Of a stretch of DNA of 7,119 bases, positions 1 through 5,548 are shown one piece after another. The position numbers and the translations under genes are program-made. The DNA is from an uncultured beta proteobacterium (GTDB lineage: Bacteria > Pseudomonadota > Gammaproteobacteria > Burkholderiales > Rhodocyclaceae): NCBI GenBank assembly GCA_903917505.1, contig CAIXAY010000138.1:1-7119 (forward strand), given 5' to 3'. The notes beneath the pieces are model-generated. The model was not told the origin of the DNA. It did not search any database and saw nothing but the letters and a program-made list of their open reading frames with translations. Positions within the stretch are counted from its first letter, which is position 1, and each line of letters starts with the position of its first letter.

Positions 1-30
1 ACCGGCGAGACCGGCGAAGCTGCCGTCTGA
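1..30 (+). CDS. 3' end of an unidentified upstream gene (partial)
   Basis: Frame 1 reads TGETGEAAV and then TGA at 28-30. A strong intrinsic terminator follows 21 bp later on the same strand, as expected at the end of a plus-strand transcription unit. Nine residues are far too few to name a family, so no function is given. That this is the real reading frame is inferred from the terminator alone. Confidence 0.5.
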   Translation, partial: TGETGEAAV

Positions 31-51
31 TCGCCCGTTGCGATTAGAATG

Positions 52-79
52 ACGGCTCGCGCCATCGCGAGCCGTTTTT
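52..79 (+). terminator. Rho-independent terminator
   Basis: A perfect 10-bp inverted repeat (ACGGCTCGCG at 52-61, CGCGAGCCGT at 66-75) encloses the 4-nt loop CCAT and runs directly into five T residues (75-79). The opposite strand has no T run after the stem, so it acts on plus-strand transcription. It closes the unit ending at position 30 and separates it from the DUF4337 gene. Confidence 0.9.
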
Positions 80-165
80 GCATCGGTGCGCCTGCCCGAC
101 CGCGGCCGCGCACCATTCGCAGCGCGTTGCATTCGCCGCTGCGTCATCTCAACCACTGCAAGCGC

Positions 166-171
166 AAGGAG
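166..171 (+). promoter_or_regulatory. Ribosome binding site of the DUF4337 gene
   Basis: AAGGAG lies 8 nt before the ATG at 180. It decides the start: an in-frame ATG exists at 78, but it overlaps the terminator's T run and would add 34 residues that look like translated non-coding sequence. I saw no convincing -35/-10 pair between the terminator and this site. Confidence 0.85.
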
Positions 172-179
172 CAGGAACA

Positions 180-755
180 ATGTCCGAGGATGGATTTCAC
201 GTGCACGGCCCGCACGATCACGAAGTTGAACATGCCGCGCAACACGGCGGCGACCGTTTTACCGCGCAGGTGGCGGTGCTGACGGCGATCCTGTCGACGG
301 TCGGCGCGATCTTTGGCTACATGGGCGGGCATTCGCAGAATGCGGCGCTGCTCTACAAGAACGAAGCCGCAATCCAGAAAACATCGGCCTCGGATCAGTG
401 GAATTACTACCAGGCCAAGAGCAACAAACAGAACCTCGCCGAACTGGCGGTCGCGCTGACCAGCGGTTCGGCACAGGAAAAATTCAGCCAGGCCGTCGAG
501 CGCTACAGGACCGAAAAAGAGGAGATCAAGGTCGCCGCCGAAAAACTCGAAGCGGCCGCCAAGGAAGCCGACCAGAAGAGCGACGAGGAAATGCATGTGC
601 ACGAACGCTGGGCGCTGGCAACCACCCTGCTGCAAATCGCCATCGCGCTTTCGGCGATTACGCTGCTGACCCGCAAGCACTGGATGCTGGGCGGTGTCTT
701 CTCTGCCACGGGAATCGGCCTGGTGTTTGGCGTGATCGGCTATCTGCACCTGTGA
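180..755 (+). CDS. DUF4337 family membrane protein
   Basis: A 191-residue membrane protein of unknown function that matches the DUF4337 family in layout. A His-rich N-terminus (His 7, 9, 12, 14, 18, 22) precedes a first hydrophobic helix at about 29-49. The family-like segment SDQWNYYQAKS is at 71-81, a Lys/Glu-rich probable coiled coil at about 97-142, and two closely spaced helices at about 145-163 and 168-188. The hairpin-like topology suggests that the charged middle region lies on one side of the inner membrane. The start at 180 is set by AAGGAG 8 nt upstream. The stop is 6 bp before the next gene, so the two are probably cotranscribed. No catalytic residues are recognisable. Family assignment is from remembered family features, and the biological role is unknown. 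Confidence 0.85.
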   Translation: MSEDGFHVHGPHDHEVEHAAQHGGDRFTAQVAVLTAILSTVGAIFGYMGGHSQNAALLYKNEAAIQKTSASDQWNYYQAKSNKQNLAELAVALTSGSAQEKFSQAVERYRTEKEEIKVAAEKLEAAAKEADQKSDEEMHVHERWALATTLLQIAIALSAITLLTRKHWMLGGVFSATGIGLVFGVIGYLHL

Positions 756-761
756 GCGCCA

Positions 762-1868
762 ATGCGCGCGGCTGATCGCCTTCGCCAACTCCTGCTCGGC
801 CTGGCCTGCGGCCTGCTTGCCGCGACCGCCGCCGCCGGCGAGCCTTGCCGCATCGGCTTCGACATCGGCGCCTCCGGCATCCGCGCCGGTTCTTCCGCCA
901 GCCGCGTGACGGCGCGGACCGACATCGATTATCTCGGCCCGCTGTTGGCCGGCCGGGGTCTAGAGGAAAGGCTCGCCGCAACGATCGCGGCGCTGCGCGC
1001 ATTGCCGCAGGAGGGCGGTTTCCCGGCCGCTTGCGCGCGCGTCGGCGGGGGCTTTTCCGCCTGGCGCATCGCTTCGCGCGAGGATGCCGGAAAACTCGCC
1101 GGCATGCTTGCCCGCATCGAGGCGGCGAGCGGCGTCGCGGTGCTGGTGCTGCCGCAGGATGTCGAAGCTCGCTACGGTTATTTCTCGGCGCGCCAATTGC
1201 TCGGCGACCGGCTGCGAACCAGCCATGTGCTCGACATCGGCGGCGGCAGCATGCAGATCGCCGGCGAGCACTCGTCGTTCGGCGACGATCTCGGGCAGAA
1301 AATCTGGCATCGCACCCTGTGCGAAAAAATCCGCATGACGCCGAATTGCGTCCTGCAGCCGATGACCGAAGCCGAGCTCGCCGCGGCGCGCACCCTGCTG
1401 GCGGAAAAGCTGCAGGGCATCGGCGCGGCGCTGCCACAAGCCGTGACGCTGACCGCAATCAGCCCGCCGGTCACGCGCGGCGTCCTGCCGGCGGTCGAGC
1501 GCCTGTTCGGCAAAGATGCCGAACACGACGCCGTGCCGCGCGCCAGGCTCAGCGCCGCAATCGGGAGGACCGCCGGGCTGACGCTGGACGAAGCCGAAAA
1601 ATTCTTCGCGATTCAGGATAGATATGCCAATTACCTGCTTTCGGACATGCTGCTGGTCGAAGGCGTGCTGCAGGCCACCGGTGGCGAGGATCTGCGCGGT
1701 TCGGAAATCGACCTGACCAATTTGCCCGGGCTGCTGGCCGACGATCACGCTTTCGCCTGGGGCGAACATTACGATTGTTATCTGCAACGCCTGCGTCGGC
1801 TCGGCGTCGCGGCCTATGCCAGCGATCCGGGAAGTTGCGCCGGCGAGATGTTTAAGGCCGCGCCGTGA
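762..1868 (+). CDS. Exported Ppx/GppA phosphatase-like (ASKHA fold) protein
   Basis: A 368-residue protein resembling exopolyphosphatase / pppGpp phosphatase (Ppx/GppA) but apparently secreted. Residues 1-25 look like a Sec signal peptide: Arg-containing n-region, hydrophobic core LLLGLACGLLAATAAA, cleavage probably after Ala25. The first phosphate loop is GFDIGASGIRAG (32-43). PQDVEARYGY (131-140) matches the SGxEEARL region, so Glu135 aligns with E. coli Ppx Glu121. The second phosphate loop DIGGGSMQI is at 158-166, with Gln165 where Ppx has the acidic residue of DIGGGSTE. Six Cys (29, 91, 187, 196, 339, 359) remain after cleavage, an even number that would suit disulfides in the periplasm. 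The start has only weak SD (GAG at 754-756), fitting translational coupling to the DUF4337 gene. It is shorter than full Ppx (about 500 residues), so it has only the ASKHA core. Enzyme activity is unproven; it may bind rather than hydrolyse its ligand. Confidence 0.8.
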   Translation: MRAADRLRQLLLGLACGLLAATAAAGEPCRIGFDIGASGIRAGSSASRVTARTDIDYLGPLLAGRGLEERLAATIAALRALPQEGGFPAACARVGGGFSAWRIASREDAGKLAGMLARIEAASGVAVLVLPQDVEARYGYFSARQLLGDRLRTSHVLDIGGGSMQIAGEHSSFGDDLGQKIWHRTLCEKIRMTPNCVLQPMTEAELAAARTLLAEKLQGIGAALPQAVTLTAISPPVTRGVLPAVERLFGKDAEHDAVPRARLSAAIGRTAGLTLDEAEKFFAIQDRYANYLLSDMLLVEGVLQATGGEDLRGSEIDLTNLPGLLADDHAFAWGEHYDCYLQRLRRLGVAAYASDPGSCAGEMFKAAP

Positions 1869-1881
1869 TCCTGGGACGCGT

Positions 1882-2445
1882 CTAGCGCAGCGCGGGTCTT
1901 TCCGCCTTGAGCAAGACCCACAGCGCCCCTTCGCCGCCGTCGTTCGACGGGGCGTGGCAGAAGGCCAGCACATCCTTGCGCCGCGCCAGCCAGCTCTTGA
2001 CCAGCTGGCGCAGGATGCCCTCGCGGCCGGGGGAGCCGTGGCCGCGGCCATGGACGATGCGCAGGCAGCGCTTGCCCTCGCTTTGCGATTCGGCGAGGAA
2101 GATCGCCACCTGCTCGTGCGCCTCGTGCCGGTTCATGCCGTGCAGGTCGATGTGGTTCTGGATCGCCCAGCGGCCGCGGCGCAGGTCGCGCAGCACGCTG
2201 CGCGGCAGCCCGCCGCGCAGGAAGGAGTCGGCGTCACCGATGGCCAGGAGGTCGTCGATCTCGAGCGCGCCGTACAGCGATTCGCTGATCGCCGCCGCTT
2301 CGTCGAGCTCGCTCTGGCGCGGCCGCGCGCTCGGCTTCGGCGGCTCGAAGCTGAGCCGGTCGACCGGGCGCAGCGGCGTCGCGCCGTCGACCGCGGCTTG
2401 AAACGCGGCGAGATCGTCGGGATCGGGTTGCTGACGCTGGTTCAT
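1882..2445 (-). CDS. Smr-domain endonuclease, SmrB/SmrA-like
   Basis: A 187-residue protein with a C-terminal Smr domain (about 97-180). The DLHG motif is at 100-103, HGRG at 132-135, and the closing segment HAPSNDGGEGALWVLL at 164-179. The stretch FLRGGLPRSVLRDLRRG (75-91) before the domain is typical of the proteobacterial SmrA/SmrB group, and the length is close to E. coli SmrB (183 residues). In E. coli, SmrB is recruited to collided ribosomes and cuts the mRNA between them, with the DLH motif needed for cleavage; the same role here is inferred. The frame stays open far upstream, but MNQRQQ at 2445 is the sensible start because the upstream codons run through an intergenic repeat and antisense to the next gene. 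There is no good SD. The gene is convergent with the Ppx-like gene (13 bp gap) and divergent from the aldolase gene. Confidence 0.88.
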   Translation of the reverse strand: MNQRQQPDPDDLAAFQAAVDGATPLRPVDRLSFEPPKPSARPRQSELDEAAAISESLYGALEIDDLLAIGDADSFLRGGLPRSVLRDLRRGRWAIQNHIDLHGMNRHEAHEQVAIFLAESQSEGKRCLRIVHGRGHGSPGREGILRQLVKSWLARRKDVLAFCHAPSNDGGEGALWVLLKAERPALR

Positions 2446-2480
2446 TTGCGGACAATGCGTACCGGGAAAACGGCGTTTAA

Positions 2481-2516
2481 CCACGAAGAACACGAAGAAT
2501 ACCAAGAATCCCAATA
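2481..2516. repeat. Degenerate 9-nt tandem repeat (CCACGAAGA-type)
   Basis: Four 9-nt units follow in register: CCACGAAGA, ACACGAAGA, ATACCAAGA, ATCCCAATA, decaying left to right. They lie in the 138-bp spacer between the divergent smr and threonine aldolase genes and are clearly more AT-rich than their surroundings. Arrays starting AACCACGAAG are, from memory, common in intergenic DNA of environmental proteobacteria, where they give spurious ORFs such as NHEEHEE. No function is known to me. Confidence 0.7.
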
Positions 2517-2540
2517 AAGCACGCTTAAGCTGTGCCGGCC

Positions 2541-2562
2541 TGCGGCGTATTGCCGCACTTTT
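2541..2562 (+). other. Leader hairpin with short T run before ltaE
   Basis: TGCGGC (2541-2546) and GCCGCA (2552-2557) form a perfect 6-bp inverted repeat with loop GTATT, followed by C and TTTT (2559-2562). It ends 21 nt before the aldolase start codon. It could be a weak terminator or attenuator in the leader, or part of the neighbouring repeat. The stem is short and the T run is only four, so a function is uncertain. Confidence 0.35.
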
Positions 2563-2583
2563 CCAATTCGAAAGCAATCGATC

Positions 2584-3666
2584 ATGATTCCATTGAGCAG
2601 CGATACCGAGAGCCGTCCGACCGTGGCGATGCGCGCGGCCATCGCCCGCGCCGAAGTCGGCGATGAGCAGCGCGGCGAGGACCCGACCGTCAACCGGCTG
2701 CAGGACCGTGTTGCCGAGCTCCTCGGCAAGGAAGCCGCGCTGTGGTTTCCGGGCGGCACGATGTGCAACCTGGTGGCGATCAAGGTGCATACGCGTCCGG
2801 CGGACGCGATCATCTCGGACTGGATGGCGCATATCATTCGCGCCGAGTCGGGCGGCATGGCGCTCTGTTCCGGGGTGCTCGTCGAGCCCGTGGTCAGCGA
2901 ACGCGGCAGCTTCGGTCCGGACGAATTGCGCCAGGCCCTGCAGCGGCTGAAAACGGCGCCGCCGCCCTACGGGCCGACGCCGCGCCTGGTCTGCGTCGAG
3001 CAGACGCACAATTTCGCCGGCGGCACGGTGTGGCCGCTAGCGCAGCTGCAAGCCCTGTCCGCGGCCGCCAAGGCCGAGGGGCTGGCGCTGCACATGGACG
3101 GCGCGCGCCTGCTCAATGCCTGCGTGGCGAGCGCAACCCCCGCCGCCGATTTCGCGGCGACTGTGGACAGCCTGTGGATCGATTTCACCAAGGGCCTGGG
3201 CGCACCGATCGGCGCCGTGCTGGCCGGCAGCAAGGCCTTCATTGCCGAAGCGCGCCGCTACAAGCACGTCTTCGGCGGCGCCATGCGCCAGGCCGGAATT
3301 GCGGCGGCCGGATGCCTGCATGCGCTCGACCATCACGTCGAGCGCCTCGCCGAGGATCATGAGCATGCCCGTCTGCTCGCCGAAGGACTGCTGCAGATTC
3401 CGGGGATTCGCGTCAGGACGCCGCGTCCTGAAACGAACATGGTGTTCTTCGATCCGGCCGGCATGGGCAAGACCCACGAGGTCTTCCTCGCCAAATTGCT
3501 CGAACGCGGCGTGCGCATGGGGCAGGTGCGCGGCGAGATCCGGGCGGTGACCCACCTCGACGTCAGCCGCGCGGATATCGCGACGACCCTGGCGGCAGTG
3601 GCTGGCATCCAGAAGACAGAGGACAGAGGACAGAGGACAGAAGACGGCCCGGGACGCGCTGATTAA
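2584..3666 (+). CDS. ltaE: Low-specificity L-threonine aldolase
   Basis: A PLP-dependent (fold type I) enzyme of 360 residues that splits L-threonine or L-allo-threonine to glycine and acetaldehyde. SSDTESRPT (5-13) is the usual N-terminal motif, and GDEQRGEDPTVNRLQ (26-40) corresponds to the family's GDDVYGEDPT region. HMDGARLLNA (170-179) carries the Asp that pairs with the PLP pyridine nitrogen. DFTKGLGAP (200-208) places the Schiff-base Lys at 203. GGAMRQAG (231-238) and AVTHLDVS (321-328) complete the set. The ATG at 2584 opens directly on the family N-terminus although its SD is weak (GAAAG, 9 nt upstream). The last residues, about 343-360, come from a 7-nt tandem repeat (QKTEDRGQRTEDG) and replace the native C-terminus; the catalytic core looks intact. 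The gene is convergent with trxB, so the two are not cotranscribed. Confidence 0.92.
   Translation: MIPLSSDTESRPTVAMRAAIARAEVGDEQRGEDPTVNRLQDRVAELLGKEAALWFPGGTMCNLVAIKVHTRPADAIISDWMAHIIRAESGGMALCSGVLVEPVVSERGSFGPDELRQALQRLKTAPPPYGPTPRLVCVEQTHNFAGGTVWPLAQLQALSAAAKAEGLALHMDGARLLNACVASATPAADFAATVDSLWIDFTKGLGAPIGAVLAGSKAFIAEARRYKHVFGGAMRQAGIAAAGCLHALDHHVERLAEDHEHARLLAEGLLQIPGIRVRTPRPETNMVFFDPAGMGKTHEVFLAKLLERGVRMGQVRGEIRAVTHLDVSRADIATTLAAVAGIQKTEDRGQRTEDGPGRAD
3611..3645. repeat. 7-nt tandem repeat AGARGAC, five units, inside the end of ltaE
   Basis: Five head-to-tail units: AGAAGAC, AGAGGAC three times, AGAAGAC (3611-3617, 3618-3624, 3625-3631, 3632-3638, 3639-3645). Because 7 is not a multiple of 3, the reading frame changes from unit to unit and gives QKTEDRGQRTEDG. 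A gain or loss of units would change the stop codon used by ltaE. Similar GAGGACAGAGGACAG tracts occur, from memory, scattered in betaproteobacterial genomes. Confidence 0.9.
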
Positions 3667-3673
3667 GCACTAC

Positions 3674-3702
3674 CCGTCATTCCGGCGAAAGCCGGAATCC
3701 AG
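3674..3702. repeat. Palindromic dispersed repeat (CGTCATTCC...GGAATCCAG type)
   Basis: ATTCCGGC (3679-3686) and GCCGGAAT (3691-3698) form a perfect 8-bp stem around a GAAA loop (GNRA type), flanked by CCGTC and CCAG. This layout matches the REP-like element CGTCATTCC(C/G)GCGAAAGC(G/C)GGAATCCAG, which I recall as abundant between genes of beta- and gammaproteobacteria. It sits between convergent ltaE and trxB, a usual place for such elements. No T run follows on either strand, so it is not a classic terminator, though the RNA hairpin could protect 3' ends. Confidence 0.8.
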
Positions 3703-3722
3703 AAGACACACGAAGAGCGGTC

Positions 3723-4700
<978 letters not shown>

Positions 4701-4710
4701 TCAGGAAGAA

Positions 4711-4716
4711 ATTATA
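4711..4716 (-). promoter_or_regulatory. Candidate -10 box of the trxB promoter
   Basis: Minus-strand TATAAT (preceded by GG) lies 28 nt upstream of the trxB start codon, a good distance for a short leader. The hexamer 16-18 bp further upstream (GGAAGC/CGGAAG/GCGGAA) is a poor -35, so the call rests on the perfect -10 and its position. Confidence 0.45.
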
Positions 4717-4766
4717 CCGGCAATCGTTGGCCGCTTCCGCGCTGTGGGCTTTCCGTCAAAGTATCT

Positions 4767-4772
4767 TATAAT
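4767..4772 (+). promoter_or_regulatory. Candidate -10 box of the Crp/Fnr gene promoter
   Basis: A perfect TATAAT lies 29 nt before the ATG at 4802, putting the likely RNA start near 4779. The hexamers 16-18 bp upstream (within TGTGGGCT) do not resemble TTGACA, so the promoter may be weak or need an activator. Confidence 0.5.
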
Positions 4773-4783
4773 CGGCCCATAAG

Positions 4784-4804
4784 CATTTGAAATAACTTCA
4801 AATG
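4784..4804. promoter_or_regulatory. Perfect palindrome overlapping the Crp/Fnr start codon
   Basis: The arms CATTTGAA (4784-4791) and TTCAAATG (4797-4804) are exact reverse complements around a 5-nt centre ATAAC. The right arm contains the ATG of the regulator gene, and the left arm lies just after the expected RNA start. It may be a repressor operator or an RNA hairpin hiding the start codon. It is not a clean CRP site (TGTGA-N6-TCACA) or FNR site (TTGAT-N4-ATCAA): the half-sites are TTTGA and the spacing is 7. Confidence 0.5.
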
Positions 4805-5491
4805 AAAGCGGTCCCCATGGCAAAAGAAGCGCGCGCGTCGGGTCAGGTTCCAGGCGGGTCGGTATTGCAGAATATCCCGATGTTCGCCGGGCTATCGGAG
4901 GATCAGCTTGAGCAGATTGCGCGCGTGGCGGTCAGCCGCAAGGTGCCGCGCAATACGACGATCGTCCTGGTCGGCGACCACACCGACTCGCTCTTCGTCA
5001 TCGTCAGCGGCAGCGCCAAGGTCTTGAACCGCGATGCCGAAGGCAACGAGGTCATCCTGACCCTGCTCGGCGCCGGCGAATGCTTCGGCGAAATGGGGCT
5101 GATCGACGGCTCGCCGCGTTCGGCCGACGTGGTCGCCAGCGAGACCTGCGAACTCCTGGAAATCGCCAAGACCGACTTCATCAAAGCCCTGGCGGCAAAC
5201 GTCGAGCTTTGCCTGAACATCATGAAGAGCCTGGTGCTGCGCTTGCGCGTGGCGAATCGCAAGATCGAGAGCCTGGCGCTGATGGATGTGTACGGCCGTG
5301 TCGCCAAGCTGCTCCTCGATCTCTCCGAACAGGAAGGCGACGTGCGCCTGATCCGCCGCAAGGTCACCAAACAGGACATGGCCAAGATGGTCGGCGCATC
5401 GCGCGAGATGGTCAGCCGGGTGATGAAGGATCTCGAGGCCAGCAACTACATCCGCGTCGAAGACGGCCGCATCGTTCTCACCGGCGATTGA
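4802..5491 (+). CDS. Crp/Fnr family transcription regulator
   Basis: A 229-residue cytoplasmic DNA-binding regulator. The cyclic-nucleotide-binding beta-roll covers about 24-130 and has the phosphate cassette FGEMGLIDGSPRSADV (95-110). Glu97, Arg106 and Ser107 align with CRP Glu72, Arg82 and Ser83. The long dimer helix follows (about 136-160). Where CRP has Thr127-Ser128 reading adenine, this protein has Ala151-Asn152 in RVANRKIESLALMDVYGRVA. The winged helix-turn-helix is at about 185-215; recognition helix SREMVSRVMKDLE (200-212) keeps Arg201, Glu202 and Arg206, equivalent to CRP Arg180, Glu181 and Arg185, so it may read a TGTGA-like half-site. There is no N-terminal Cys cluster, so it is not an Fe-S FNR. 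The ATG at 4802 lacks an SD; the in-frame ATG at 4817 (MAKEARAS, weak GAAAG 7 nt upstream) is a real alternative. ftsK begins 57 bp downstream. Targets and ligand are unknown. Confidence 0.9.
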   Translation: MKAVPMAKEARASGQVPGGSVLQNIPMFAGLSEDQLEQIARVAVSRKVPRNTTIVLVGDHTDSLFVIVSGSAKVLNRDAEGNEVILTLLGAGECFGEMGLIDGSPRSADVVASETCELLEIAKTDFIKALAANVELCLNIMKSLVLRLRVANRKIESLALMDVYGRVAKLLLDLSEQEGDVRLIRRKVTKQDMAKMVGASREMVSRVMKDLEASNYIRVEDGRIVLTGD

Positions 5492-5513
5492 GCGCCGCTG
5501 GCCGGTGCGCGGC

Positions 5514-5519
5514 TATAAT
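5514..5519 (+). promoter_or_regulatory. Candidate -10 box upstream of ftsK
   Basis: TATAAT in the context GGCTATAATGGCC, 29 nt before the ftsK ATG. The nearest -35-like hexamer, TTGAGC at 5488-5493, is 20 bp away and overlaps the end of the regulator gene, which is too far for a strong sigma-70 promoter. ftsK may be transcribed from here, by read-through from the regulator gene, or both. No terminator is visible between the two genes. Confidence 0.4.
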
Positions 5520-5548
5520 GGCCTTTTGCCCAGTCGCTACGCATATTG

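Noticed and set aside
78..179. N-terminal extension of the DUF4337 protein from the ATG at 78
   Set aside because: That ATG overlaps the terminator's T run, has no SD and adds low-complexity sequence. The ATG at 180 has AAGGAG 8 nt upstream.
1869..1881. Shared terminator between the convergent Ppx-like and Smr genes
   Set aside because: The 13-bp gap and adjoining bases show no stem followed by a T run on either strand.
960..2051. Long minus-strand open frame over the Ppx-like and Smr genes
   Set aside because: It is a shadow of the Ppx-like gene. Its N-terminal part is an out-of-frame reading of the Smr gene, with no family motifs.
1816..2517. 233-codon plus-strand frame opposite the Smr gene, ending in NHEEHEEYQESQ
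   Set aside because: It is antisense to the Smr gene, and the tail is just the translated 9-nt repeat, a common source of spurious ORFs.
2446..3009. Upstream extension of the Smr frame to a start at 3009
   Set aside because: The extra 188 codons run antisense to the aldolase N-terminus and through the 9-nt repeat. The 187-residue form matches the SmrB length.
3679..3698. Stem-loop between ltaE and trxB as an intrinsic terminator
   Set aside because: Neither strand has a T run after the stem, and the sequence matches a dispersed palindromic repeat instead.
4784..4804. Palindrome as a standard CRP or FNR operator
   Set aside because: Half-sites are TTTGA/TCAAA with 7-nt spacing and odd symmetry, while CRP needs TGTGA with 6 and FNR needs TTGAT with 4.
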